Origin: Rhizobium aethiopicum
GTDB lineage: Bacteria > Pseudomonadota > Alphaproteobacteria > Rhizobiales > Rhizobiaceae
Reading direction: 5' to 3'
Assembly: GCF_900094625.1 (NCBI RefSeq)
Contig: NZ_FMAJ01000024.1
Span: 1-46,609 of the forward strand
Length of the DNA stretch: 46,609 bases
A program made the position numbers and the translations under genes. Below, piece by piece: positions 1 through 8,386 of this stretch (position 1 is its first letter; each line of letters opens with the position of its first letter). A model generated the notes under the pieces. That model was not told where the DNA came from. It ran no database searches and worked only from the letters and a program-made list of their open reading frames with translations.

Positions 1-99
1 ATCAACAAGGACGAGGAGGCGCCGATCTTCCAGGTCGCCGATTACGGCCTCGTCGCCGATCTCTTCGACGCACTGCCGGAATTGCAAAAGGCGCTTTGA
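1..99 (+). CDS. etfA: Electron transfer flavoprotein alpha subunit, C-terminal end (partial)
   Basis: The window opens inside a reading frame that ends with TGA at 97-99. Its 32 residues (INKDEEAPIFQVADYGLVAD, then a helix ending in KAL) match the conserved C-terminus of ETF alpha, the FAD-binding part. ETF accepts electrons from flavoprotein dehydrogenases and passes them to the quinone pool through ETF-QO. The start and the likely partner etfB lie outside the window. Next to betaine demethylation genes, ETF is plausibly the acceptor for dimethylglycine- or sarcosine-type dehydrogenases; that link is inference. Confidence 0.85.
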   Translation: MNKDEEAPIFQVADYGLVADLFDALPELQKAL

Positions 100-113
100 C
101 GGGGAGTTTGAAC

Positions 114-806
114 GTGGTGCGTGTGGTGGGACGTCCAATCAGACCTGGTGCCGACCTTCTCCTGAACGATGAGGAAAAGCCGGCATATGTGAGGCTGCAC
201 GACATCGGAAGGGAGAGGCGTCCTCGGCCGCTGCAGGAATTCCTCAATGATATCGGCGGGCTGATGCTGTCGGCCGACGCCCCTGCCGTTGCCAGTTTCG
301 TCGCCGGCAAGGTCCTTCAGAGGCTGCTCAAGACAGGCAAGGTGCACCCGGAAGGCGGCCCTCTTCCCGGCGTGCCCGAGGGGCTGGATGAGGCGATCAG
401 CCATCTGGCAAAATCCGGCCGGAAATATGAGGCGATCGCCGGCCAGTTCAACAGTCTCGCCGACAAGCTGCTGTGGAGGCGCGGCCGCACCGGCCCCTTT
501 GCAAGCCTGAACTTCGGCAACACGCATTCGCATGCGGTCCTGGTCGGTCCCGGTGGCATGGAGGAGCGGGCCGATCTCCGGGTGGGGGTGATCTATATGG
601 ATCGCTACACCCGGTTTCCCGATCATGTTCAGACGCAGCCGCGTGCCTTCATTCTGCTGTCGCCGGGCGAAATCTGCCTTGGCGATTCCCAATGGTTTTC
701 TGCCGCGACCGGAACAGTCTTCGCGAACGATGCCGGGCAATCCTTCGCGATAAGATGTACGGCCCAGCCGCTTCTTGCGGTCTGGTGTCAGGTCGAGCCG
801 GGATGA
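114..806 (+). CDS. DMSP-lyase-family (DddQ/DddL-like) cupin with degenerate metal site
   Basis: The C-terminal third looks like the cupin of the DMSP lyase family: a stretch ADLRVGVIYMD, then PDH, LLSPGE, a W/F turn and PLLAVWCQ at the end. In active DddQ/DddL-type lyases the region after the first His normally carries HxH, an acidic pair and Tyr, and a further His near the end. Here these positions read DHVQTQPRAF and QSFAIR, so only the first His remains. The N-terminal half is helical with no motif I recognise. I chose GTG at 114 because GGGGAG at 101-106 is well spaced; a TTG at 96 overlaps the etfA stop and is the alternative. The gene is probably co-transcribed with etfA. The family call is fairly good; lyase activity is doubtful. 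Confidence 0.6.
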   Translation: MVRVVGRPIRPGADLLLNDEEKPAYVRLHDIGRERRPRPLQEFLNDIGGLMLSADAPAVASFVAGKVLQRLLKTGKVHPEGGPLPGVPEGLDEAISHLAKSGRKYEAIAGQFNSLADKLLWRRGRTGPFASLNFGNTHSHAVLVGPGGMEERADLRVGVIYMDRYTRFPDHVQTQPRAFILLSPGEICLGDSQWFSAATGTVFANDAGQSFAIRCTAQPLLAVWCQVEPG

Positions 807-899
807 TGAAGATGAGGCCGAAGCGGACCTTATCGATCTCTCGGCCGTATCTGCGCATACCTAACATTGAAATTGGATTTAATAGGGAAGGATTATCAA

Positions 900-2027
<1,128 letters not shown>

Positions 2028-2030
2028 GCC

Positions 2031-2867
2031 ATGAAGACGATCGCGACCGACAAGTCTTACGGCGGCACGCAGGGCGTCTACGTCGAACGCTCCGAGGCCT
2101 GCGATTGCGACATGACCTTCGCGGTGTTCGTGCCGCCGCAGGCGGCCGAGGGAAAGCTGCCGGTTCTATGGTATCTGTCCGGCCTGACATGCACGCATGC
2201 CAATGTCATGGACAAGGGCGAGTATCGGCGGCTTGCCGCCGAGCTCGGTCTCGTTATCGTCTGCCCGGATACCAGCCCCCGCGGTGACCATGTTCCCGAT
2301 GAGGCCGATAACTGGCAGTTCGGCAAGGGTGCTGGCTTTTACGTCGATGCCACCCAGGCGCCCTATTCGGCGAATTACCGCATGTACAGCTATATCGTCG
2401 ACGAGCTGCCGCAGCTTCTTGCTGCGGAATTCCCTGTCGACATGAATCGTCAAGGAATATTCGGTCACTCAATGGGTGGACACGGCGCGATCACGATTGC
2501 GCTCAAAAACCCGGATCGCTTCCGCAGCTGCTCGGCCTTCGCGCCGATCAGCCATCCCTCGGTCTCCGGCTGGTCGAAGCCGGCCTTCCGGAAATACCTC
2601 GGCGCCGACCAGGCGACCTGGAGGGCCTATGACGCCTGCTCGCTGATCGAGGACGGGCATCGTTTCCCAGAGCTGCTCGTCGACCAAGGAACGGTGGATA
2701 GCTTCCTGGAGGATGGGTTGCGTCCCGAGGAGCTCAGGCAGGCCTGCGAGGCGGCTGATATCAACCTCCGGCTTCGCATGCAGGAAGGCTACGGCCATTC
2801 CTATTTCTTCATTTCGACATTCATGGAGGACCATCTGCGCTGGCATGCGCAGAGGCTGGGACAGTAA
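2031..2867 (+). CDS. fghA: S-formylglutathione hydrolase
   Basis: A 278-residue esterase-D-type alpha/beta hydrolase that cleaves S-formylglutathione to formate and glutathione. The oxyanion segment YLSGLTCTH is near residues 48-56. The nucleophile elbow GHSMGG places the catalytic Ser at 147. Conserved DQGTVDSFL and a late GYGHSYFF supply the expected Asp and His. The ATG lies 3 bp after the adhC stop, so translation is probably coupled. It is the second step of formaldehyde oxidation in this operon. Full length for the family. Confidence 0.95.
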   Translation: MKTIATDKSYGGTQGVYVERSEACDCDMTFAVFVPPQAAEGKLPVLWYLSGLTCTHANVMDKGEYRRLAAELGLVIVCPDTSPRGDHVPDEADNWQFGKGAGFYVDATQAPYSANYRMYSYIVDELPQLLAAEFPVDMNRQGIFGHSMGGHGAITIALKNPDRFRSCSAFAPISHPSVSGWSKPAFRKYLGADQATWRAYDACSLIEDGHRFPELLVDQGTVDSFLEDGLRPEELRQACEAADINLRLRMQEGYGHSYFFISTFMEDHLRWHAQRLGQ

Positions 2868-2922
2868 TTGCAGAGCTCGGCCGGGCATAACGCAAACGGC
2901 CAGGGAGGGAAGGAGAAAGGCA

Positions 2923-3495
2923 ATGACCAGCATAGCCATACATCCGGCAGTGGATTCAGGCTTTCGAGCGACTGACGCCGCTTTCACGGGCGGAACGCTC
3001 GTGTGCAAATGCGCGAGCAATCCCGTCAAGGTAAGGATCAAGGGTGACATCGCCCACAACCACGCCTGCGGCTGCACAAAGTGCTGGAAGCCCGAGGGAG
3101 CGGCCTTCTCGGTGGTGGCGGTCGCTCCGACCGAAAGCGTCGAAGTTCTCGAGAACGGCGACAAGCTCGCCGTCGTCGATTCCGCCGCCTTGATCCAGCG
3201 GCATGCCTGCAAGGAGTGCGGCGTGCATATGTACGGTCCGGTCGAACGCGAACACGCCTTCCAGGGACTGTCCTTCATCCATCCGGAACGCTTCCAGGAG
3301 GGCGGCTGGGCAAAGCCGACTTTCGCAGCCTTTGTATCTTCGATCATCGAAAGCGGCTTCGATCCTTCGAAGATGGACGCCGTCAGGGCGCAGCTGAAAG
3401 CATCGGGCCTTGAGCCCTATGATTGCCTCTCGCCCGGCCTGATGGACTATATCGCCACCTGGACCGCCAAGAAGAGCGGCGTCCTAGCCGCGTAA
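2923..3495 (+). CDS. gfa: Glutathione-dependent formaldehyde-activating enzyme (S-hydroxymethylglutathione synthase)
   Basis: A 190-residue Gfa protein that speeds condensation of formaldehyde with glutathione and so feeds AdhC. The zinc cysteines are in place: CKC at 28-30, CGCTKC around 49-54, and CKEC near 96-99. The conserved ending LEPYDCLSPGLMDYIATW is typical of Gfa. The ATG at 2923 follows the purine-rich ribosome site GGGAGGGAAGGAG. An open frame extends upstream into fghA, but that stretch is a shadow. It is the third gene of the adhC-fghA-gfa operon, next to the formaldehyde-releasing demethylase gbcAB. A GC-rich hairpin follows the stop. Confidence 0.93.
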   Translation: MTSIAIHPAVDSGFRATDAAFTGGTLVCKCASNPVKVRIKGDIAHNHACGCTKCWKPEGAAFSVVAVAPTESVEVLENGDKLAVVDSAALIQRHACKECGVHMYGPVEREHAFQGLSFIHPERFQEGGWAKPTFAAFVSSIIESGFDPSKMDAVRAQLKASGLEPYDCLSPGLMDYIATWTAKKSGVLAA

Positions 3496-3502
3496 TTCTT
3501 TC

Positions 3503-3527
3503 GGGGGGCGCCGAGCAGGCGCTCCCC
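3503..3527 (+). terminator. Hairpin after gfa
   Basis: GGGGGCGCC and GGCGCTCCC can pair over 9 bp with one G-T pair around a 4-5 nt loop, starting 8 bp after the gfa stop. There is no clear U-run, so it is either a weak intrinsic terminator or a 3'-end stabiliser. Confidence 0.45.
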
Positions 3528-4002
3528 GATCGAGTTTGGATCAATCGATCGTCCACGACGGCTCTCGATTCGCGACTTACGGCACCGGCAATTCGCCTCT
3601 ACGTCGGCCAGAACCAGTCTGCTAGGACCGCGAGGCATCAAGCGCCGCGGCGGATTCACTCGTGTCCCTCCGGCCCAGTTTGCGGCGCACGGGACGGCAT
3701 CGGCAAAATTTTCCAAATATCTGGGCTTCCCTTGCGCTTGCTCCAGCATGATTCAATCAGATCATGATGATGGTTTGCGGCATGGCCATCACCGCAGACA
3801 TCAAGTCTCGGCTCGGAGAAATGATCTACGGCGCGATCAGGATGCTCGATATCGCGGCTTCGATCAATGCGTCGATCGCTTTCGCGTTATTGATCGTGAC
3901 TGACCGAAGTCATGAACGTTGCGGAGGCTGGGCGCGGGTCATCGGCCACAACAGCATTTTTGTTGACGATCGCGACCCTCTGGCGCACGGTTTTCAGATC
4001 AG
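3528..4002. other. Intergenic stretch, no recognisable gene
   Basis: About 475 bp lie between the formaldehyde operon and the AraC regulator. Open frames exist (an 80-codon frame from 3764 on the plus strand; a 100-codon frame on the minus strand overlapping the gfa end), but neither has a good ribosome site or a protein pattern I recognise. A small dyad TGACT-N6-AGTCA sits at 3897-3912. The promoter of the AraC gene should be in the last 150 bp; I cannot place it securely. Confidence 0.4.
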
Positions 4003-4029
4003 ATGAGTGCATTCAGGAACGGTGATGAG

Positions 4030-5049
4030 ATGACTATTCGACCCGGGCAGCATCGGCAGGCAGACGGCGCCGCGAAACCCGCCGCCCGGCTGAAGGTTGG
4101 GTTCGTTTTGTCGCGGTCGTTTACACTGTCGGCCTTTGCGCTGTTCGTGGATACGCTGCGGCTTGCAAGCGACGAGCAGGACCGTTCCGGACGGGTGCTT
4201 GCCGACTGGCAGGTGATCGGCAGCACGCGGCATCTGATCACCTCGAGCTGCGGCGTCCAGGTCGCCCCGACGTCCGACTTCGTCGATCCCGCGCGCTTCG
4301 ACTACATCGCCGTGGTCGGCGGCCTTCTCAGCGTGGAGAACCCCGTCGACCAGCAGACCATCGCCTTTCTCAAGCAGGCGGATGCAAAGAAAGTGCCGCT
4401 GATCGGTGTCTGCACCGGCACGTTCATTCTTGCCGCCGCGGGCCTGATGAAGCGGCATGAATCATGCGTGAGCTGGCTGCATTACAAGGAGTATCGCGAG
4501 CGCTTTCCCGATCTCACCGTTCGCTCCGACCGGCTCTTCAATCTCGATCGCCAGCGCGGATCGTGCGCCGGCGGCAGCAGCAGCGCCGATATGGCGGCCC
4601 TGCTGGTCAGAAAATACATCAGCCGCGATGCGGAACGAAACGCGCTTGAAGTGCTGCAGATCGAGAAGGCCCGTGCTCCGGCCGACATTCAGCCCCGGCG
4701 CCCGCTCTACGACGATTACGATGATGCGCGCGTCAAGGCGGCGATGATCACTATGGAGCAGTTCGTCGACGGCAGCATGCCGATCGAGAAGCTCGCCGCA
4801 ATGGTCGGGCTCTCCCGGCGGCAGCTGGAGAGAATCTTCATCGAGAAGACGGGAATGTCTCCTGCCAAGGCCTATAACCGTGTCCGCATGGAGCGGGCAA
4901 AATCGATCCTTGCCCAGTCGAAGGCGCCGCTGATCGAGATCGCGCTCGATGTCGGCTTCGAAAACGCCTCGCAATTCACGAGGACGTTCAAGCGTACATT
5001 CGGGCAGACGCCCTCGCAGCATCGCGCAGCGGCTGCGAGAGCGCACTGA
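4030..5049 (+). CDS. GlxA-family AraC-type transcription activator (GbdR/CdhR-like)
   Basis: A two-domain regulator. The N-terminal class-I amidotransferase-like (DJ-1/PfpI fold) domain, residues about 15-200, carries GVCTGTFILAAAG and CAGGSSSADMAA. The C-terminal AraC DNA-binding domain (last ~100 residues) carries MVGLSRRQLERIF and IALDVGFENASQFTRTFKRT. This architecture is that of GbdR, CdhR and ArgR-type activators, several of which respond to glycine betaine, dimethylglycine or carnitine. The gene converges on gbcB with a 12-bp gap. Activation of gbcAB by a betaine is the natural inference. The ATG at 4030 gives the usual N-terminus; an in-frame ATG at 4003 is possible. Confidence 0.85.
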   Translation: MTIRPGQHRQADGAAKPAARLKVGFVLSRSFTLSAFALFVDTLRLASDEQDRSGRVLADWQVIGSTRHLITSSCGVQVAPTSDFVDPARFDYIAVVGGLLSVENPVDQQTIAFLKQADAKKVPLIGVCTGTFILAAAGLMKRHESCVSWLHYKEYRERFPDLTVRSDRLFNLDRQRGSCAGGSSSADMAALLVRKYISRDAERNALEVLQIEKARAPADIQPRRPLYDDYDDARVKAAMITMEQFVDGSMPIEKLAAMVGLSRRQLERIFIEKTGMSPAKAYNRVRMERAKSILAQSKAPLIEIALDVGFENASQFTRTFKRTFGQTPSQHRAAAARAH

Positions 5050-5061
5050 ACTGGCCGACGC

Positions 5062-6147
5062 TCAGCGCTCGATGACGAGATCGCTGAGCGGCTTGGAGCA
5101 GCAGGGCAGGAAGAAGCCGGCGTCGATTTCCCGCTGGCGGATTCCGCCATTGTGGTTCATGTCGACCGTGCCCGATGTCAGCTTCGACTTGCAGGTGCCG
5201 CAGACGCCGTTGGCGCAAGAGGATGGTATCCGGACGCTCGCCTTTTTTGCGCAAGAAAGCACGCTCTGGTCCCCCGGTACGTCGATGCAGCGTGCCTGCT
5301 TGGAGAAGGTGACCTGAAAGACCTTGGCGGTCGCTTCCTTGACCGCCGGAATGTCAGCCTCGTCGATGACCGCGGCGTCGAAGCTTTCCTCCACATAGTG
5401 CGAAGCGGGCACGCCGAGTTCGCCTGCAATGCGGCGCGCCGCCGCCATGAACGGGGCGGGGCCGCAGCACATCACGGTGCGCTCGGCGATATCGGGTACC
5501 GCAAGCCGCATATACTCCGCCGAAATACGGCCGGTCAGCCCCGGCCACGATGCTTCACCGGTGACGATCTCGGGAAGGAAGTGCAGCCGAAGGCCTCTCA
5601 ATTTCCGGGCGATGCAGGCGAGCTCGTCGCGGAAGATCAGATCCTGCGGCGTGCGGGCGGCGTGCATGAAGACGACATCGGCCGGTTCGCAGCTGTCGGC
5701 GATCTCTCTAAGAATGGACATCACCGGCGTGATGCCGGAGCCGCCCGAGAGCAGCAGGAGCTTTTGGCCCGTGCCGGATCGCACGAAATGGCCGAGCGGG
5801 CCGTTCGCCTTGACGGATGCCCCGGCAACGAGCGTGTCGTGCAGCCAGTTGGAGATCTTGCCGCCGGGAACGCGCTTCACCGTGACGGAAAAGGCATTCG
5901 TGCGATGCGGCGAGGAGGAGATGCTGTAACACCGGCTTTCTGCCTCGCCATTGTGTTCGAGGTCGAACAGGAAATACTGCCCGGCCTTGAACGCAAACCG
6001 CTTGCCCTCGCGAGATGCGAAGGTGAAGGTCTTGACGTCATGGGTCTCCTGCTGGACGTCGAGGCACACGAGCGCGTCGTCTTCCTCAGGATTCCAGAGG
6101 TCGGCGTGGGCTTTCACCGTCAACGCCTGTGGGCTTCTAGTATCCAT
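5062..6147 (-). CDS. gbcB: Betaine demethylase reductase subunit (FAD / 2Fe-2S ferredoxin reductase)
   Basis: A 361-residue NAD(P)H reductase that passes electrons to the Rieske oxygenase GbcA. Domain order: FAD-binding barrel (RCYSISSSPHRT), NAD-binding domain (LLLSGGSGITPVMSI, CCGPAPFM), and a C-terminal plant-type 2Fe-2S ferredoxin (SSCANGVCGTC, with the fourth Cys in FFLPCCSKP). The ATG at 6147 lies inside the last codons of gbcA (11-bp overlap), so translation is coupled. Family members include GbcB for glycine betaine and the reductases of stachydrine demethylase; the amino-acid sequence alone does not settle the substrate. Confidence 0.85.
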   Translation of the reverse strand: MDTRSPQALTVKAHADLWNPEEDDALVCLDVQQETHDVKTFTFASREGKRFAFKAGQYFLFDLEHNGEAESRCYSISSSPHRTNAFSVTVKRVPGGKISNWLHDTLVAGASVKANGPLGHFVRSGTGQKLLLLSGGSGITPVMSILREIADSCEPADVVFMHAARTPQDLIFRDELACIARKLRGLRLHFLPEIVTGEASWPGLTGRISAEYMRLAVPDIAERTVMCCGPAPFMAAARRIAGELGVPASHYVEESFDAAVIDEADIPAVKEATAKVFQVTFSKQARCIDVPGDQSVLSCAKKASVRIPSSCANGVCGTCKSKLTSGTVDMNHNGGIRQREIDAGFFLPCCSKPLSDLVIER

Positions 6148-7390
6148 GGGCGCGCATCCGATCGATGTACCAGGTGGCGAACTTGTCGAGGTTCGTCTCC
6201 GAGAAGCGGGAGTAGGGCCCCGGCTGATAGGCCGGATCGAGCGTGCCGGCATGGGAGCGGGCGACGAGATCGGCGTCCTGGTCGGTCGTTGCGATCCAGA
6301 CATCCGTCAGCTTGTCGAGATCGTAATCGACCCCTTCGACGGCATCCTTGTGGACCAGCCATTTGGTGCGGACCAGCGTCTTGCCCGCCGAAAGCGGGAT
6401 GACGGTTGCCACCACCGCATGGTCGCCCATGAAATGGTTCCAGCTGTTGTGGCCCCAGAGATGCGTGTCACCGAGATCCTTGCGTGTCATGTGACCGAGC
6501 AGCTTGGAGGATGCGGCGGTGGCATCGGGGGTCTGGGATTCGCCCGCGCCTGCTATGATCAGCCGCTGCGTGCGGAAGTTTGTGGCGCAGTCGGTGAGCT
6601 GCTCGATGGCAGCCGAGGGGAATCCATCGGCCTCCCATGCCTGCGTGCGCTCCTCGTAAAGCCGGAAATGCTCTTCTGCCTGCTCACCGTCTTCCGGACT
6701 CAGCGTTTCGGGATCGAAGCCGAAATCGAGATCGACGAAGGAGACGCAGAGTTCCGGATGGTTGGCGGAGCAATGGTAGCACTCGCGATTGTTCTCCATC
6801 GTCAGCTTCCAGTTGCCGTCCTCGATGACGTCGGTCTGGTGGGCGATCTTGGCGTTGCGGATGTCATAGGGAGCGAGACGCTCGGCCATCGCCTGTTCGA
6901 GGCCGGCAATGTCGTCGGGCGGATTCTCGGACAGGCAGACGTAGATCAGGCCGCCGATCGATTTGAAGGTAACCGGCTTCAGGCCGTGACAGTCCTTGTC
7001 GAAATCCTTGCCCATATGAGGGGCGTAGCTGAGTTCGCCCGTCAGCTCATAGGTCCAGGTGTGGTAGGGACAGACGAGCTTCGAAACGATCGTCTTGCCC
7101 GGATTGAGAAGGCGGGAACCGCGATGGCGGCAGACATTGTGCAGGACGCGAATTTCGCCGTCGTCGTCACGCAGGAGGATCAGGCTCGTCTTGCCGATAT
7201 CGATCACTGTGGCGTCGCCGGGCTCGGGAACGTCACAGTCGAGGCCGACGCAGATCCAATGCTTGTGGAAGAAGACGTCGATATCCGCTTCGAACACATC
7301 TTCCCTGGTGTAAAGGCCGGCCGGCAGAGAATGACCGTCGGCACGGGCTTCGAGAAGGGCCGAAATCGAAGATGGAAGCTTGTTTAGCAT
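6137..7390 (-). CDS. gbcA: Rieske non-heme iron oxygenase, glycine/proline betaine N-demethylase alpha subunit
   Basis: A 417-residue Rieske oxygenase. The 2Fe-2S site is C87-x-H89 (CRHRGS) and C107-x2-H110 (CPYHTW). The mononuclear iron region is NNRECYHCSANHPEL. The tail KWLVHKDAVEGVDYDL and PAYQPGPYS is characteristic of GbcA and of Stc2, the proline-betaine (stachydrine) demethylase. Such enzymes oxidise one N-methyl group and release formaldehyde, which fits the adjacent adhC-fghA-gfa operon. The gene is divergent from a LysR regulator and heads a two-gene operon with gbcB. Glycine betaine is the default call; putA 7 kb away keeps proline betaine open. Confidence 0.82.
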   Translation of the reverse strand: MLNKLPSSISALLEARADGHSLPAGLYTREDVFEADIDVFFHKHWICVGLDCDVPEPGDATVIDIGKTSLILLRDDDGEIRVLHNVCRHRGSRLLNPGKTIVSKLVCPYHTWTYELTGELSYAPHMGKDFDKDCHGLKPVTFKSIGGLIYVCLSENPPDDIAGLEQAMAERLAPYDIRNAKIAHQTDVIEDGNWKLTMENNRECYHCSANHPELCVSFVDLDFGFDPETLSPEDGEQAEEHFRLYEERTQAWEADGFPSAAIEQLTDCATNFRTQRLIIAGAGESQTPDATAASSKLLGHMTRKDLGDTHLWGHNSWNHFMGDHAVVATVIPLSAGKTLVRTKWLVHKDAVEGVDYDLDKLTDVWIATTDQDADLVARSHAGTLDPAYQPGPYSRFSETNLDKFATWYIDRMRAHGY

Positions 7391-7464
7391 GAGAACCTCT
7401 TATGTGAGAGTTTCCCTAGATTGCCCTTGCAGTTATTGGGTTTCAACGTCATAAAAAATCACGC

Positions 7465-7487
7465 TCGCATAAGTTTTTATCATGCGA
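7465..7487. promoter_or_regulatory. LysR-type dyad TCGCAT-N11-ATGCGA
   Basis: A perfect 6-bp inverted repeat separated by 11 bp, containing the T-N11-A core expected for LysR-type regulators. It lies 11 bp before the lysR ATG and about 75 bp upstream of gbcA in the shared divergent region. It is well placed for autoregulation and possible control of gbcAB. Confidence 0.55.
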
Positions 7488-7498
7488 AAGAGGTTTAG

Positions 7499-8386
7499 AT
7501 GCGATTCCGAAAACGGCTCCCCTCGCTGACGGCGCTGGTGACGCTGGAAGCGGTTCTGCGAAGGAAGAGTTTCACCACGGCTGCGACCGAACTCGGCGTC
7601 ACCCAAGCCGCGGTCAGCCGGCAGATCGCCGCTCTGGAGGAGGAGCTCGGCCAGCCGCTGTTCCTGCGCAAGCACCGGGCGATCGAGCCGACGGCGGCCT
7701 GCGTCAGTCTCGGCGCGACGCTCGCCAAGAGTTTCGCCGATATTGCCGAGAGCTTGGAAGCAATGCAATCGCGCAGCCAGGACGTGGTGACGATCGGGGC
7801 GACCGTCGCCTTCTCTTCCTTCTGGCTGCTGCCGCGGCTGGCCGAGTTCCGCCGGGCGAATCCCGGAATTCTGGTGCGGGTGATCTCCCAGGACAGCCCG
7901 ATCGCTCTCGACGACGGTGAGATCGACGTCGCCATCCGCTACGGCATGCCACCCTTCAACGATGGAACGGTCATCGCCTCGCGCGGCGACGTCATTTCTC
8001 CCGTCTGCTCACCCGACTATCTCAGGCGTCGAGGGAGTGGCTCGTTGAGAGCCTCCGACGAGTTCATCGAGACCGACGTTCTCGACCGTTCCTGGTACAA
8101 CTGGTCGCAATGGGTATCGCTCACCGGCGCCAATATCGAGGTAAAACCGTCGCTTCGCTTCAACCACTATACCGAAACCATCGCCGCCGCGCGCGCGGGG
8201 CAGGGGATCGCGCTCGGATGGCGCATGCTGATCGGCACTTTCCTGGAGGACGGAACCCTGGTGAGCGCCGATGCAAGCGAACTCGCCGCCGAAGATCGTT
8301 ACAACGTGATCGTGCCCGTCAAGGCCAAGCGCAGCAATGCCCGCAATCTCGCCGCCGCCTGGCTGGCGGCATCGCTGCATCGTTGA
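7499..8386 (+). CDS. LysR-family transcriptional regulator
   Basis: A 295-residue LysR protein. The N-terminal winged helix shows SFTTAATELGVTQAAVSRQI. The periplasmic-binding-like effector domain follows (VTIGATVAFSSFWLLPRL, DVAIRYG, ALGWRML), resembling the GcvA subgroup. The ATG at 7499 follows AAAGAGG. The gene is transcribed away from gbcA and its stop abuts the acyltransferase gene on the other strand. Its target is not shown by the sequence; the shared promoter region makes gbcAB the first candidate, alongside the AraC-type regulator. Confidence 0.85.
   Translation: MRFRKRLPSLTALVTLEAVLRRKSFTTAATELGVTQAAVSRQIAALEEELGQPLFLRKHRAIEPTAACVSLGATLAKSFADIAESLEAMQSRSQDVVTIGATVAFSSFWLLPRLAEFRRANPGILVRVISQDSPIALDDGEIDVAIRYGMPPFNDGTVIASRGDVISPVCSPDYLRRRGSGSLRASDEFIETDVLDRSWYNWSQWVSLTGANIEVKPSLRFNHYTETIAAARAGQGIALGWRMLIGTFLEDGTLVSADASELAAEDRYNVIVPVKAKRSNARNLAAAWLAASLHR

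Noticed and set aside
3764..4006. An 80-codon frame upstream of the AraC regulator
   Set aside because: No ribosome site, overlap with the regulator start region and no recognisable sequence. It is kept only as a note in the intergenic entry.
5152..7387. Two long plus-strand frames opposite gbcB and gbcA
   Set aside because: Both mirror the Rieske and reductase genes, whose metal and flavin motifs are intact.
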